A DNA stretch of 61,188 nt from CAZNLL01 sp964573885. GTDB lineage: Bacteria > Desulfobacterota > DSM-4660 > Desulfatiglandales > Desulfatiglandaceae. The stretch covers positions 1-61,188 of the forward strand of contig CAZNLL010000005.1 in NCBI GenBank assembly GCA_964573885.1. The letters run 5' to 3'. Numbering within the stretch: position 1 is the stretch's first letter; the number at the start of each line of letters is the position of its first letter. Positions 33,622 to 42,800 of this stretch are shown in pieces. The notes under the pieces are model-generated. The model was given only the letters and a program-made list of their open reading frames with translations, searched no databases and was not told where the DNA came from. The position numbers and the translations under genes were made by a program.

Positions 33622-35406
33622 TCAAAAGGCCTCCAGGGGTATATCAATCACCTCCCGGCCGGGGCGAAGGCATGTCTCCAGCCTGGCCAGGGTTTGGGGA
33701 AAGGTCACATCCTGATAATAGGAGGCCTGCATCACCTTGCCGACATAAAAATCCGTTTTGCGTCCCTCATCAATGGCCCGCCGGGCCACCAGGGCCATGT
33801 CAAGAAGACGCCACACCATGGTCACCTCCGAAAAACAGAGCAGCGCCTGATAGGTGCGCGAGGCCCACTGGAGGGGATCGCTTTTCATCATGGCGGAGAT
33901 CTCCAGGGCCACTTCTCCCAGGCGATCCACCACCCGGTGGAGTTCCCTGACCCGGGGACCCAGAAAGGTCTCTGCTTCATTTCTTTCGCAGAAACCCTTA
34001 ATCTCCTTCATGAAGGCCTTAAAGGGGGCCCCGTCGTTGATGCGCATCTTGCGGCCCATGAGGTCCATAGACTGAATCCCGTTCGTCCCTTCATAGATGG
34101 AGGCGATCTTGGCATCCCTCAGGTACTGCTCTATATGGTATTCCTTGCAATACCCATAGCCCCCCAAACACTGGATACCCATCTCGCAAATCCTGAATCC
34201 CATCTCCGAGCAGTAGGCCTTGACAATGGGGGTCATGAAGTCCAGGAGGGCCTGGTAGTGCTCCTTTTCCGCCCCTTCATGCAGTTCCAGCGCCAGGTCC
34301 GACCACATGGCGACCGTATATATCATGGAGCGCATGCCGTCCACGATGGCCTTCATCTCCAGGAGCATGCGGCGCACGTCCGGGTGATCAATGATGGGTA
34401 CGGGCCCGGAGCTTCTCCGGTCGATATCCCTCCCTTGAATGCGTTCCTTGGCATAGGCGAGGGCATTTTGATAGGCCAGGCTTCCCAGGGTGCTTCCCAC
34501 CACGGCCGTGTTGATCCGGGCCTGGTTCATCATCTGGAACATGTGGGCCAGGCCCATGTTCTCCTCTCCACAAAGGTACCCTATACACCCGTCAGAGTCG
34601 CCGAAACTGAGGGCACAGGTGGGGGAGGCATGAAGGCCCAGTTTCTTCTCCACCGCCGTACACACCACATCGTTGGGGCCGGCCAGGGAACCGTCGGGGT
34701 TGACCCCGAGCTTGGGGACGATAAAAAGGGAGATCCCCTTTATCCCTTCGGGCGCCCCTTCGACCCGGGCCAGGAGGAGATGGATGATGTTGTCCGCCAC
34801 ATCGTGGTCCCCGGCGGAAATAAATATCTTGTTACCCTTGATCTTATAATGGTCTCCTTCCCTGACCGCCCGGGTCCGAACCGCTGCCAGGTCGGATCCT
34901 GCGTTGGGCTCAGTCAGGCACATGGTGCCGGACCACTCTCCACCATACATCTTGGGCACGAACAGGGCCTTCAGATCGTCTGTGGCAAAGCTCTCGATCA
35001 GGTGGGCCGCGCCATGGGTGAGGCTGGGGAAAATATTAAAGGCCTGGCAGGCCCCATACATGAGATCATTGATCACAATCCGCATCATGTGGGGAAAGCC
35101 CTGCCCCCCGTATTCCGGATCCCGGGCGGCCGCGGTCCAGCCGCTTTCACCGTAGAGTTTAAAGGCCTCCCTGAATTCAGGGGGGCAACGGACCTCTCCG
35201 CTCTCAAAGACCACTCCCCAGTCCTCTCCGATTTCCTGCAAGGGTGCCACCACGCCCTTGGCGAACTTAAGGGCCTCATTGACCAGCATGTCCAGGGTCT
35301 CTTCATCCAGTTCCCGGTACCGCTCCAGGGTGCAGAGGCTCCCGTAGTTCAACTGCTCCTTCAGGATAAAAAAATGGTCTCTTTCATTCACCTTGAAATG
35401 ACTCAT
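33622..35406 (-). CDS. Acyl-CoA dehydrogenase, 600-residue class
   Basis: 594 residues. Same architecture as the enzyme at 24446: N-terminal extension, FAD-site motifs CLTEPNAGSDLAAV and NKIFISAGDHDVADN, base Glu in IYEGTNGIQSMDLMGRKM, and an extra C-terminal helical domain. It oxidises an acyl-CoA at the 2,3-position. Two different dehydrogenase classes sit side by side in this operon (next: 35424), implying acyl chains of different length or structure, or two successive oxidation rounds. AAGGAAAAAAGACG precedes the ATG. Confidence 0.9.
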   Translation of the reverse strand: MSHFKVNERDHFFILKEQLNYGSLCTLERYRELDEETLDMLVNEALKFAKGVVAPLQEIGEDWGVVFESGEVRCPPEFREAFKLYGESGWTAAARDPEYGGQGFPHMMRIVINDLMYGACQAFNIFPSLTHGAAHLIESFATDDLKALFVPKMYGGEWSGTMCLTEPNAGSDLAAVRTRAVREGDHYKIKGNKIFISAGDHDVADNIIHLLLARVEGAPEGIKGISLFIVPKLGVNPDGSLAGPNDVVCTAVEKKLGLHASPTCALSFGDSDGCIGYLCGEENMGLAHMFQMMNQARINTAVVGSTLGSLAYQNALAYAKERIQGRDIDRRSSGPVPIIDHPDVRRMLLEMKAIVDGMRSMIYTVAMWSDLALELHEGAEKEHYQALLDFMTPIVKAYCSEMGFRICEMGIQCLGGYGYCKEYHIEQYLRDAKIASIYEGTNGIQSMDLMGRKMRINDGAPFKAFMKEIKGFCERNEAETFLGPRVRELHRVVDRLGEVALEISAMMKSDPLQWASRTYQALLCFSEVTMVWRLLDMALVARRAIDEGRKTDFYVGKVMQASYYQDVTFPQTLARLETCLRPGREVIDIPLEAF

Positions 35407-35423
35407 CGTCTTTTTTCCTTTTT

Positions 35424-36605
35424 TTATTCCAGATCACGGAAATCACTGGGCACATGGATCCTGGGCCGGTTGGCCTTCTTGACCCCCAGGGCGTCGTTGG
35501 CGATGAGGAGGCGCATAATGTTGGCCGTCCCCTCTCCCACCTGATAGAGCTTGGAGTCGCGGTAATACTTCTCCACGGGCAGCTCGAGGGAATAGCCCAT
35601 CCCACCGTGGATCTCCATGGCCATACCCGCCGCCCTGACGACGGCCTCCCCGGCAAAGTATTTGCCCACGGCAATCTCCCGGGTAAAGGGACGGTCCTGG
35701 TCATTCAGCCACGCCCCCCGCCTCACCAGGAGCCTCGCCCCTTCAACCATAGAGACCATCTCCGCGATAAGTCCTTTGATCAACTGGTAGTCCCGGATCA
35801 GCTTTCCAAACTGGACCCGCTGGTTGGCATATTCAATGGATGCATCAAGGCACGCCTGGGCTAGACCTACCGCGCCGCTTCCCACGCTGATCCGGCCCCT
35901 GTCCAGGGCGGTCATGGCCACCTTGAAACCCTCACCCCATGAACCCAGAAGATTCTCTCTGGGTGCCTTCACATCCTCCATATGAATCTCTGCAATGGGG
36001 GAGGATTTGTCCCCCAGCTTGGGAGTCTCCCGGGTGGTCCACCCGGGCTGATCCGTCTCCACCACCAGGGCACACATGCCCCGGTGCTTCAGGTTGCGGT
36101 CAAAGGATCCGTATACGATGGCCACATCGGCCACCGTCCCGTTGGAGATCCACGTCTTGGCGCCGTTGATGAGGTAGTGATCCCCCCGGTCCTCGATTTT
36201 TGTCTCACTGGAGGCGATATCAGAGCCCACATTCGGTTCGGAAAAACAGGTGCATCCTATCTTTTCGGCCAGCACCAGGTCCTTTACATACCTCCGCCTG
36301 ACCTCGGGGTTCGCCCACTCCATGATGGTATAGGGGACGGTCATGGCCTGGAGGTTAAACAGGGACCGGAGCCCTGAATCCGCCCGGGAGATCTCCTCGC
36401 AGACCACCGAATGGGCGAGAAAACCCGAGTCGGCACCCCCATACCCCGGGGGGAAGGCGCACCCGAAAAGGCCCACCTCTCCCATGCGGGTCACCAGGTC
36501 CCGCTTGAATTCCTCCTCTTTCAACCTGGGCAGAATTTCCCGTTCAGCGAACCGCCGGGCCACATCCTGGAAGGCCGCCGTCTCCTCATTGAGGTCAAAA
36601 TCCAT
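35424..36605 (-). CDS. Acyl-CoA dehydrogenase, 390-residue class (glutaryl/short-chain-like)
   Basis: 393 residues. FAD and substrate motifs: CFSEPNVGSDIASSETK, TWISNGTVADV and GEGTANIMRLLIANDAL, with the base Glu at the usual YEGT position. The C-terminal GEGTANI and the conserved MAMEIHGGMGY resemble glutaryl-CoA and related dehydrogenases, but I cannot confirm the glutarate-binding Arg. It lies 17 bases upstream of the 600-residue dehydrogenase in the transcript and after the SDR gene. Confidence 0.88.
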   Translation of the reverse strand: MDFDLNEETAAFQDVARRFAEREILPRLKEEEFKRDLVTRMGEVGLFGCAFPPGYGGADSGFLAHSVVCEEISRADSGLRSLFNLQAMTVPYTIMEWANPEVRRRYVKDLVLAEKIGCTCFSEPNVGSDIASSETKIEDRGDHYLINGAKTWISNGTVADVAIVYGSFDRNLKHRGMCALVVETDQPGWTTRETPKLGDKSSPIAEIHMEDVKAPRENLLGSWGEGFKVAMTALDRGRISVGSGAVGLAQACLDASIEYANQRVQFGKLIRDYQLIKGLIAEMVSMVEGARLLVRRGAWLNDQDRPFTREIAVGKYFAGEAVVRAAGMAMEIHGGMGYSLELPVEKYYRDSKLYQVGEGTANIMRLLIANDALGVKKANRPRIHVPSDFRDLE

Positions 36606-36626
36606 ATCCTTCGGCTCCTTCCGTCT

Positions 36627-37400
36627 CTATTTCCTGCCGAAGCCCATGCGAAGCCCGCCATCCAGGCGGATGAACTCACCGTTCAGGTAGGGATTCTGCA
36701 CGATGTGAAAGGCCAGGGACGCGAATTCCTCAGGTCTCCCGAGACGGGGGGGAAAGGGGACCTGCTTGCCCAGCCGCTGGCGCACATCTTCGGGCAGTTT
36801 CCCCAGGAGCGGGGTATCAAAGATCCCGGGCAGGATAGTCATGATCCGGACACCGTCACGGGCAAATTCCCTGGCCAGGGTCAGGGTCATGGACACGATC
36901 CCGCCTTTGGATGCCGAGTAGGCACTCTGGCCTACCTGGCCGTCAAAGGCGGCAATGGAGGCGGTGTTGATATACACCCCCCTTTCTCCCTCCAGGCTGG
37001 GCTCATTGGCAATCAGGATAGGGGCCGTGGCCCGGATGACGTTAAAGGTCCCCACCAGGTTGACGTTCAGGATATTGGTGAACCACTCAGGAGAGACCAG
37101 GCCATCCTTACCCACGATCCTGACCGATCCGCCTATGCCTGCGCAATTGAGCACCCCATGGATGGTCCCGAAGGCCGCCTTCACCTTTTCAACCACCCCG
37201 TCTACGGCCTCATGATCGGTCACGTTCACAGGAAAGAAGAGGGTCCCCTTACCAAGCTCATCCGCCTGTTTCTTCCCCAGTTCCTCATTGAGATCCACGA
37301 GTGCCACCTTCCCGCCTGCATGCACCAATGTCCCGGCCGTGGCGGCACCCAGCCCGGAAACCCCGCCTGTAATCATGAATACCTTGTCTTTGATTTCCAT
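36627..37400 (-). CDS. SDR-type 3-hydroxyacyl-CoA dehydrogenase (type II/HSD10-like)
   Basis: 257 residues from ATG 37400; a longer frame to 37610 is antisense overlap with the neighbouring gene and has no ribosome site. Rossmann motif TGGVSGLGAATAGTLV, NAG-type segment NCAGIGGS, catalytic Ser in NTASIAAFDG and YSASKGG with Tyr-x3-Lys. The C-terminal RPEEFASLAFHIVQNPYLNG and RLDGGLRMG match mitochondrial type-10 enzymes, which oxidise short branched 3-hydroxyacyl-CoAs. It parallels the BbsC/D-type SDRs of anaerobic pathways. It follows the hydroxybutyryl-CoA dehydrogenase gene, so two dehydrogenases of different fold are co-expressed. Confidence 0.87.
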   Translation of the reverse strand: MEIKDKVFMITGGVSGLGAATAGTLVHAGGKVALVDLNEELGKKQADELGKGTLFFPVNVTDHEAVDGVVEKVKAAFGTIHGVLNCAGIGGSVRIVGKDGLVSPEWFTNILNVNLVGTFNVIRATAPILIANEPSLEGERGVYINTASIAAFDGQVGQSAYSASKGGIVSMTLTLAREFARDGVRIMTILPGIFDTPLLGKLPEDVRQRLGKQVPFPPRLGRPEEFASLAFHIVQNPYLNGEFIRLDGGLRMGFGRK

Positions 37401-37422
37401 GGTAGCAGATCCTTTCGCCTGT

Positions 37423-38295
37423 CTATTTTTTTCGGGTGCCATCCTCCCCGTACTCATACCAGCCTTTACCCGTCTTCCGGCCCAGTTGCCCCGCCAGGAC
37501 CTTGCGCCGCATAATGGAAGGCGGATAAAACCGAAGCTCCTTTTCCTCTTCATACACATTGCTGTACGCCATGAGGGAAACTTCGAGCCCCACGAGGTCT
37601 CCGGTTTCAAAGGGCCCCATCTTGCGACCGAAGGCCAGGCGCATACCCTTATCGATGTCTTCCGGAGTGGCCACCCCTTGCTCCACCAGGCGCATGGCCT
37701 CGATATTGGAAACCATATTGATCCGGTTCAAAATAAAGCCCGCAATATCCCGGTTGACCATAATGGGTTCCTTACCGATATGCCTGACAAAATCAGCACC
37801 GTACTGGAAGGTCTCGTCGCTGGTTGCCAGACCTCGAATCACCTCCACGGCCATCATCATGGGGACAGGATTGAAAAAATGAAGGCCCACAAAATTCTCC
37901 GGCCTGCCGGTCACCGTGGCAATCTGGGTAATGGGAATGGCCGAGGTGTTGGAGGCCAAAATGGTGTCCTTCCCCACCACCTCGTCAAGCCGCTTGAATA
38001 CATCATGCTTGACTTCCAGTTTTTCAAACACGGCCTCAATCACCAGATCCGCATCTGCGGCCCCGTCATACTTGGTGGAGGTCTCAATCCGGCCCATGAT
38101 GGTGTCCACGTCACCGGCGATCTTGCCCTTTTCCACAAGTTTGGAAACAGACCAGCTCACCGTCTTGACGGCCTTATCCAGGACCTCTTGCGACACGTCG
38201 CACATGGTGACCGGGATCCCGGTCTGGGCACACACCTGGGCGATGCCGTTGCCCATGGTCCCCGAGCCTACAATAAAAACCTTTTTGATATCCAT
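37423..38295 (-). CDS. 3-hydroxybutyryl-CoA dehydrogenase family protein
   Basis: 290 residues, the usual monofunctional length. NAD-binding VFIVGSGTMGNGIAQVCAQT, Ser in ASNTSAIPITQIA, catalytic His-Phe-Phe-Asn-Pro in GLHFFNPVPMMMAVE, and Glu after it. The C-terminal domain ends KTGKGWYEY. It oxidises (S)-3-hydroxyacyl-CoA with NAD. It is the first full gene of the minus operon running to 31097. Its ribosome site AAAGGAG is visible and a 17-codon frame with a strong ribosome site ends 18 bases upstream. Confidence 0.9.
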   Translation of the reverse strand: MDIKKVFIVGSGTMGNGIAQVCAQTGIPVTMCDVSQEVLDKAVKTVSWSVSKLVEKGKIAGDVDTIMGRIETSTKYDGAADADLVIEAVFEKLEVKHDVFKRLDEVVGKDTILASNTSAIPITQIATVTGRPENFVGLHFFNPVPMMMAVEVIRGLATSDETFQYGADFVRHIGKEPIMVNRDIAGFILNRINMVSNIEAMRLVEQGVATPEDIDKGMRLAFGRKMGPFETGDLVGLEVSLMAYSNVYEEEKELRFYPPSIMRRKVLAGQLGRKTGKGWYEYGEDGTRKK

Positions 38296-38313
38296 GGATG
38301 ACTCCTTTCCTCT

Positions 38314-38367
38314 TTAACCTAAAATAATTGTAACACGCCAGGTGTTTCCAATGCTTTTGAGGATCAT
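38314..38367 (-). CDS. Short leader-like open frame (17 codons)
   Basis: ATG 38367 follows AGAAAGGAGGTC, the best ribosome site in this region, and the frame reads MILKSIGNTWRVTIILG then TAA. It lies within the 220-base leader between promoter site B and the 3-hydroxybutyryl-CoA dehydrogenase start. A leader peptide or a truncated gene start are both possible. The DNA around its start is repeated at 5635-5687. Confidence 0.35.
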   Translation of the reverse strand: MILKSIGNTWRVTIILG

Positions 38368-38379
38368 GACCTCCTTTCT
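38327..38379 (-). repeat. 53-bp element with ribosome site and ATG, copy 2
   Basis: Matches 5635-5687 with shared blocks AGAAAGGAGGTCATGATCC, AAACACC and GTTAC in the same order and spacing. Here it opens the 17-codon frame upstream of the 3-hydroxybutyryl-CoA dehydrogenase gene. The two copies lie 33 kb apart on the same strand. Confidence 0.5.
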
Positions 38380-38521
38380 GGTGTGACTGGCGGGAAGGCT
38401 TCGTCTTTTCTTTGCCTTCGCTTCGCTCGGCGCAGGCCCACCCCTTCGGGGCGGGTTCCCGGTTTCTTTGCCTTTCGCATTGAGGCGCTCATGGCATACA
38501 TTATTATATTATTGATTAATA

Positions 38522-38550
38522 ATTTAATTAAATCGCACTTTTCCTGTCAA
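38522..38550 (-). promoter_or_regulatory. Promoter with AT-rich palindrome (site B)
   Basis: On the minus strand TTGACA (38545-38550) is followed after 17 bases by TTAAAT (38522-38527). The perfect palindrome ATTTAATTAAAT (38522-38533) covers the -10 box, as at site A. It points toward the operon beginning with the 3-hydroxybutyryl-CoA dehydrogenase. The surrounding 297-base gap also holds a GC-rich stretch near 38400-38460 in which I see no gene. Confidence 0.6.
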
Positions 38551-38592
38551 GAAAAATCCGGGGAGTTTCTCCTCCCAGCCCCTTCCCTTTCC

Positions 38593-40134
38593 CTATCCCT
38601 TGGCATGGTCCTCTCTCAGAGTCCGTTTGAGAATCTTTCCCGCGGGGTTCTTGGGGAGTTCCTGGACCACTTCCACCGACTTGGGGCATTTGAACCCGGC
38701 GATCCTCTCCCTGCAAAAGTCAATGAGTTCCCTTTCCGATATGGTCTTGTCGCTCTTGAGGGTCACCACCGCCTTGATGGCCTCTCCCCATTTGGGGTCC
38801 GGCACACCGATCACGGCCGCTTCCGCTATGTTGGGGTGGGCATAAAGCACCTCTTCCACCTCTCTGGGATACACATTCTCTCCGCCGGTGATGATCATAT
38901 CCTTCTTTCGATCCACTACATAGAGAAAGCCCTCTTCATCCAGCCGTCCGAGGTCTCCCGTGTGCATCCATCCACCTCTCATGGCCTCTTCCGTGGCCTG
39001 GGGATCCTTGTAGTAGCCCTTCATGAGGTTGTTGCCCCGGAAGACAACCTCACCCACCTCACCTGGAGGGACAGGACGGTCGTTGTCGTCCACCACCAGC
39101 ATTTCCACGCTGATGAGAGGTTTTCCTACCGAGGCCTCCTTGCGCTCCGCGTCCTCAGGACCCAGCGTGGTGATCCCTCCCGCGGCCTCGGTCATTCCAT
39201 AGTTGTCAAAGAGGCGGGCCTTGGGGAAAACGGACCGGATCCTTCGCCGGGTTTCCACGGGCATGATGGCCGCTCCCGACCCGAGGAGGGTGACCGTGGA
39301 GGTGTCATAGAGATCTATTCCCGGCAACTGAAGGAGCATATTAAAGACGGTGGGTGCGGCCGCCCAGCGGTTAATCCGCTCCCGCCCTATGGTCTCCATG
39401 CATTCCTTGGGATCAAAGGTCTTCTTTAGATGGTTCGTCCCGGCCATATAGATGTAGGTGAGAACATTGCCTATGGCCGCCATGTGATAGAGGGGGAAAA
39501 CCTGAAGGACCAGATCTCCTTCCCGGTAAGTCCCGGAATGGGCCCAGTTGACACAGTTCCAGATGGCCGAATTATGGGTCAAAAGCACCCCCTTGGGCCT
39601 CCCTGTGGTCCCGGCGGTGTAAACCAGGAGGGCCACATCGTCTCCGAGCACCTCCACAGGAGGTTCCTCACCCCCCCCTTGATCAAGGACCTCCTCAAAG
39701 GTGACCACCTCCCCGGAGGATGCCTTGTCGCCGATCACGATATGGGTGCGCAATTCGAGCGGCTGTGATTGGAGCGCCTCATGGCGCACCTGAAAATCAT
39801 GGGAAAAGATCATGCACGTGGATTCGGAATGCTCCAAAATCCAGGCCATCTCCGCTGTTGCGAGGCGGGCGTTGATGGGGACCAGGATACCCCCCATCTT
39901 GAAGATCCCGAAAAAGGCGATCAATTGCTCGTTGGAGTTCAGGGAAAGGAGGGCGATCTTGTCGTTTTTCTTTATCCCCAGCCTCAGCAGTCCGTTGGCG
40001 AACCGGTTGGAGAGGTCTTCAAAGTCTCGATAGGTGAGCCTTTTTCCCTCTTGTGAAACCAGGGCCACCCGGTCAGGGTGTTTTCGGGCCGTCCTCCTGA
40101 GTAAACTTCCCAGATTAATGGTGTAGATTGCCAT
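38593..40134 (-). CDS. AMP-forming acyl-CoA synthetase
   Basis: 513 residues. ANL motifs: VYTAGTTGRPKGVLLTH, DNYGMTEAAGG, hinge YVVDRKKDMIITGGENVYP with REVEEVLYAH, and the final lysine in NPAGKILKRTLRE. GGGGAGG eight bases before the ATG supports the start. It is closely similar in layout to the ligase at 40240-41769 (same YTAGTTGRPKGVLL loop, same ITGGENV hinge), so the two are probably tandem paralogues. They are separated by 105 bases of AT-rich DNA, in which a separate promoter is possible. Confidence 0.88.
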   Translation of the reverse strand: MAIYTINLGSLLRRTARKHPDRVALVSQEGKRLTYRDFEDLSNRFANGLLRLGIKKNDKIALLSLNSNEQLIAFFGIFKMGGILVPINARLATAEMAWILEHSESTCMIFSHDFQVRHEALQSQPLELRTHIVIGDKASSGEVVTFEEVLDQGGGEEPPVEVLGDDVALLVYTAGTTGRPKGVLLTHNSAIWNCVNWAHSGTYREGDLVLQVFPLYHMAAIGNVLTYIYMAGTNHLKKTFDPKECMETIGRERINRWAAAPTVFNMLLQLPGIDLYDTSTVTLLGSGAAIMPVETRRRIRSVFPKARLFDNYGMTEAAGGITTLGPEDAERKEASVGKPLISVEMLVVDDNDRPVPPGEVGEVVFRGNNLMKGYYKDPQATEEAMRGGWMHTGDLGRLDEEGFLYVVDRKKDMIITGGENVYPREVEEVLYAHPNIAEAAVIGVPDPKWGEAIKAVVTLKSDKTISERELIDFCRERIAGFKCPKSVEVVQELPKNPAGKILKRTLREDHAKG

Positions 40135-40239
40135 CGCTCATACCTCCCCTCTCTCGGCCTCTTCGCACCGAGCCCTTACAGAAAAGCATGCAAATTAATA
40201 AGTGAAAACAACAGGGGTAAAAAAGCTGACAAAAATTTC

Positions 40240-41769
40240 CTAGGCCTTAGAGTTCCGGTCCCTGAGGACACGCTTGAGTACCTTGCCCGCCGGGGACCTG
40301 GGCAGGCGGTCCACGAATTCCACGGATCTCGGCTTTTTAAAACTGGCGATGTGTTCCCTGGTGTAATCGATCACCTCCTGCTCGTTGAGGGCTTGGCCCT
40401 CCTTCAAGGCCACCACCGCGTGAATCTTCTCCCCCCACTCGGGGTCGGGCAGGCCGATGACCGCGGCCTCCAGGATCATGGGGTGGGCATAGAGGATCTC
40501 TTCAATCTCCCGGGGAAAGACATTCTCCCCCCCTGTGATGATCATGTCCTTCTTACGGTCCACAATATAGAGGAAGCCCTCCGAATCCAGTCTGCCCAGA
40601 TCCCCGGTATGGAGCCACCCGCCTTTGAGGGTGTCCCGGGTGGCTTCAGGCTCCCGGTAATACCCCATCATGACATTGGGGCCCCGGGCCAGAATCTCCC
40701 CCACTTCTCCGGATGGCACATCCACATCTTCATCATCCACCAGCCGGATTTCCACATTCACGAAAGGCTTGCCCACGGAGGCCATCTTTTCGAGCACATC
40801 ATCGGGATTGAGGGTGGTTATGGTGGCCGCCGATTCGGTCATCCCGTAAGTCTCGCCCAGCCTGGCCTTTGGAAAAAGTTTGAGCAACTGTTTCTTGGTT
40901 TCCAGGGGCATGGACTCCGCACCCGAGGACAAAGAACGGACCGATGATGTGTCATAGGTATCCAGGTGGGGGAGTTGGAGGATAAAATTCCATACCGTGG
41001 GCGGGAAGGTCATCCGATTGATCCGTTCCTCTTGAATAAGCTCCATCACCCTTTTGGGATCAAAGGTCCGCATGGTCACATTGGTGCTTCCCATGTAAAG
41101 GTTGGTGGTCAAAAGGATAAAGGCTGCTGCGTGATACAGGGGAAAGACCAGGAGGACGCGGTAATCGGACTTCATGTCCACATCCGCGGTCACATTCACA
41201 GCAGCCCATATACAGTTCCTGTGGGAGAGAAGCACCCCCTTGGGTCTCCCCGTGGTCCCGGCGGTATAAAGGATACAGGCCGTATCCTCCTCACGGATCT
41301 CTACCTGGGGGTCTCGAGGCTCCGAATCCCGGGAGATCTTCTCAAAGTCAATCACGTCCTCCGGGACCTCTCCGCCGCTCATAAAAAACCCGCTCACCTT
41401 GGGCAAATCCCCCTTTATTTCTCTTATAACCTTCTCAAATTCATGGGAAAATATCAGGGCCCTGGCATCGGAATGGTCCATAATATAGTGCAGTTCCCTG
41501 CCCGAAAGACGTACATTCAGGGGAACGACCACCGCTCCCAGTTTCATGAGGCCCAGAAAGGTCTCCAGGACTTCATGGCCGTTCAGGAACATGGTGGCCA
41601 CATGATCTCCTTTCTTGATGCCCCTTTCAGCCAAGGCCTGAGCCCGTTTCTTGGCGTTTTGTTCCCAGGTCTTGTAGGTCCACCGATCCACTTCGGAAAC
41701 AACGGCCGCCCGATCAGGGAACTTAAAGGCGGCCCGCTCCAACAGATAGGGCATGGTCAGCTTGATCAT
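40240..41769 (-). CDS. AMP-forming acyl-CoA synthetase, tandem paralogue
   Basis: 509 residues from ATG 41769, five bases after AAGGAGG; a longer frame to 41811 is rejected. Motifs LYTAGTTGRPKGVLLSH, ETYGMTESAAT, YIVDRKKDMIITGGENVFP and SPAGKVLKRVLRD. It activates an unassigned carboxylic acid. A perfect 9-bp hairpin lies 55-80 bases upstream of the start. With the paralogue at 38593 it forms a minus-strand pair divergent in neither direction from the beta-oxidation operon, so all of 31-42 kb may be expressed under related conditions. Confidence 0.88.
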   Translation of the reverse strand: MIKLTMPYLLERAAFKFPDRAAVVSEVDRWTYKTWEQNAKKRAQALAERGIKKGDHVATMFLNGHEVLETFLGLMKLGAVVVPLNVRLSGRELHYIMDHSDARALIFSHEFEKVIREIKGDLPKVSGFFMSGGEVPEDVIDFEKISRDSEPRDPQVEIREEDTACILYTAGTTGRPKGVLLSHRNCIWAAVNVTADVDMKSDYRVLLVFPLYHAAAFILLTTNLYMGSTNVTMRTFDPKRVMELIQEERINRMTFPPTVWNFILQLPHLDTYDTSSVRSLSSGAESMPLETKKQLLKLFPKARLGETYGMTESAATITTLNPDDVLEKMASVGKPFVNVEIRLVDDEDVDVPSGEVGEILARGPNVMMGYYREPEATRDTLKGGWLHTGDLGRLDSEGFLYIVDRKKDMIITGGENVFPREIEEILYAHPMILEAAVIGLPDPEWGEKIHAVVALKEGQALNEQEVIDYTREHIASFKKPRSVEFVDRLPRSPAGKVLKRVLRDRNSKA

Positions 41770-42140
41770 TCCTTCCTCCTTTTCCCAGGTTACCCGTGGA
41801 TCAATCTGCACTTTTTCACTCTTTCCGGGAAGGCCCTCCTCCCTTCCCGGACCCTCCCACAGCCTCGGAGGTATCCACCTCCCGCGAGGAGACCCCGCCT
41901 TTTAACCCACCGGGGCGATCCCTCACCTGAGGCCTTATGATTTCAGTGACTGGTCTGTTGCGCCCCCGGCTCCGAAGCGGGTATGGGCCCGGAGGGAGTG
42001 GATTGGTTCGCCGGCCGGCCCAATGGAATGGGGACTGTCGGGTAGGCGGGGGGTCACCGGTCTCTTGCAAAAAAACAGGATGGTTCTTGATGGGCGGCCG
42101 AAATGGGGGAGGTTTCGGCAAAGACGCCGGAACGTCTCCA
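41770..42140. other. 371-base gap with one strong hairpin
   Basis: CCGGGAAGG (41825-41833) and CCTTCCCGG (41842-41850) form a perfect 9-bp stem close to the ligase start. No T-run accompanies it. The rest, down to the receiver gene, is GC-rich and I see no promoter or gene that I can defend. Confidence 0.5.
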
Positions 42141-42635
42141 TTAGACCCGGTCGTAGTATTTAAGGGACTCCCAGAAATCCTTGTCTTTGTCTTTCCAGTT
42201 AAGACCGAACTTCTTGTCATAATAGGCACCGAATCTTTCAAGCCACCGCCACCAGACGCTTTTCCCCTGTTCCTTGGCCTCCAGGATGTCATTGAGATAG
42301 GTGGCAATATTGACCATCTCCTCTTTGGGCACGTAGGAGGCCGCCCCCTCCTTATAGGATTGCACCGTTGTTTCCGGGCTAAGGGCGTGGGCGGTGAGCA
42401 TTACGGCAATGACATCCCGCTTATTGGCGATTTCCAAGAGCTTGAATCCGTCCACCCCCATGATATCCAGAATGGCCATGTCGAAATATTGGGTCTTGAG
42501 AAGTTCTTCAGCCTCCTCAAAAGTGGAAGCCTTCACCACATCGCACATGGAGAGTAATTCCTGCAAGGCTTCCAGTATATCAGGCTCATCGTCTACAATG
42601 AGGATCCTCTTTCCGTCTATCAGTCCTTTTCCCAT
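42141..42635 (-). CDS. Stand-alone response-regulator receiver protein
   Basis: 164 residues. A CheY-like receiver occupies residues about 8-120: acidic pair in LIVDDEPDI, phospho-accepting Asp in MAILDIMG, Thr in VMLTAHAL and Lys in YVPKEEM. The last 40 residues (SVWWRWLERFGAYYDKKFG) are aromatic and basic and contain no DNA-binding or enzymatic output domain. It probably acts through protein contact. No histidine kinase is nearby, so its partner is encoded elsewhere. Confidence 0.87.
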   Translation of the reverse strand: MGKGLIDGKRILIVDDEPDILEALQELLSMCDVVKASTFEEAEELLKTQYFDMAILDIMGVDGFKLLEIANKRDVIAVMLTAHALSPETTVQSYKEGAASYVPKEEMVNIATYLNDILEAKEQGKSVWWRWLERFGAYYDKKFGLNWKDKDKDFWESLKYYDRV

Positions 42636-42800
42636 GGTTATGCCTCCGGTCAGCAGGGCGCCCTTTGGGCTTGAGCGGTCCTGGCTGCATTTTTTTCGAT
42701 TCCAGGGGGACCTTCATGGCCCCCATCATGAAGAGACGGACCTCTCATACTGTACCAGTGCTTTTTTGTCAATATCCCTCAGACAGGAGCCCGCTTCTCG

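Noticed and set aside
33694..35544. Open plus-strand frame of about 616 codons antisense to the dehydrogenase at 33622
   Set aside because: Same cause: complement of a strongly conserved gene with GC-biased third positions, no recognisable motif and no ribosome site.
37401..37610. 70-codon N-terminal extension of the SDR gene
   Set aside because: It overlaps the upstream dehydrogenase gene and precedes a canonical SDR start MEIKDKVFMITGG.
38383..38500. GC-rich palindromic tract considered as a terminator
   Set aside because: CCACCCC/GGGGCGG pairing is imperfect and no T-run follows in either direction; it lies in a leader region instead.
41935..42141. 68-codon minus frame whose ATG overlaps the receiver gene stop
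   Set aside because: The overlap geometry is attractive, but the sequence (many Pro, Arg, Ser) has no domain or hydrophobic pattern and no ribosome site of its own.
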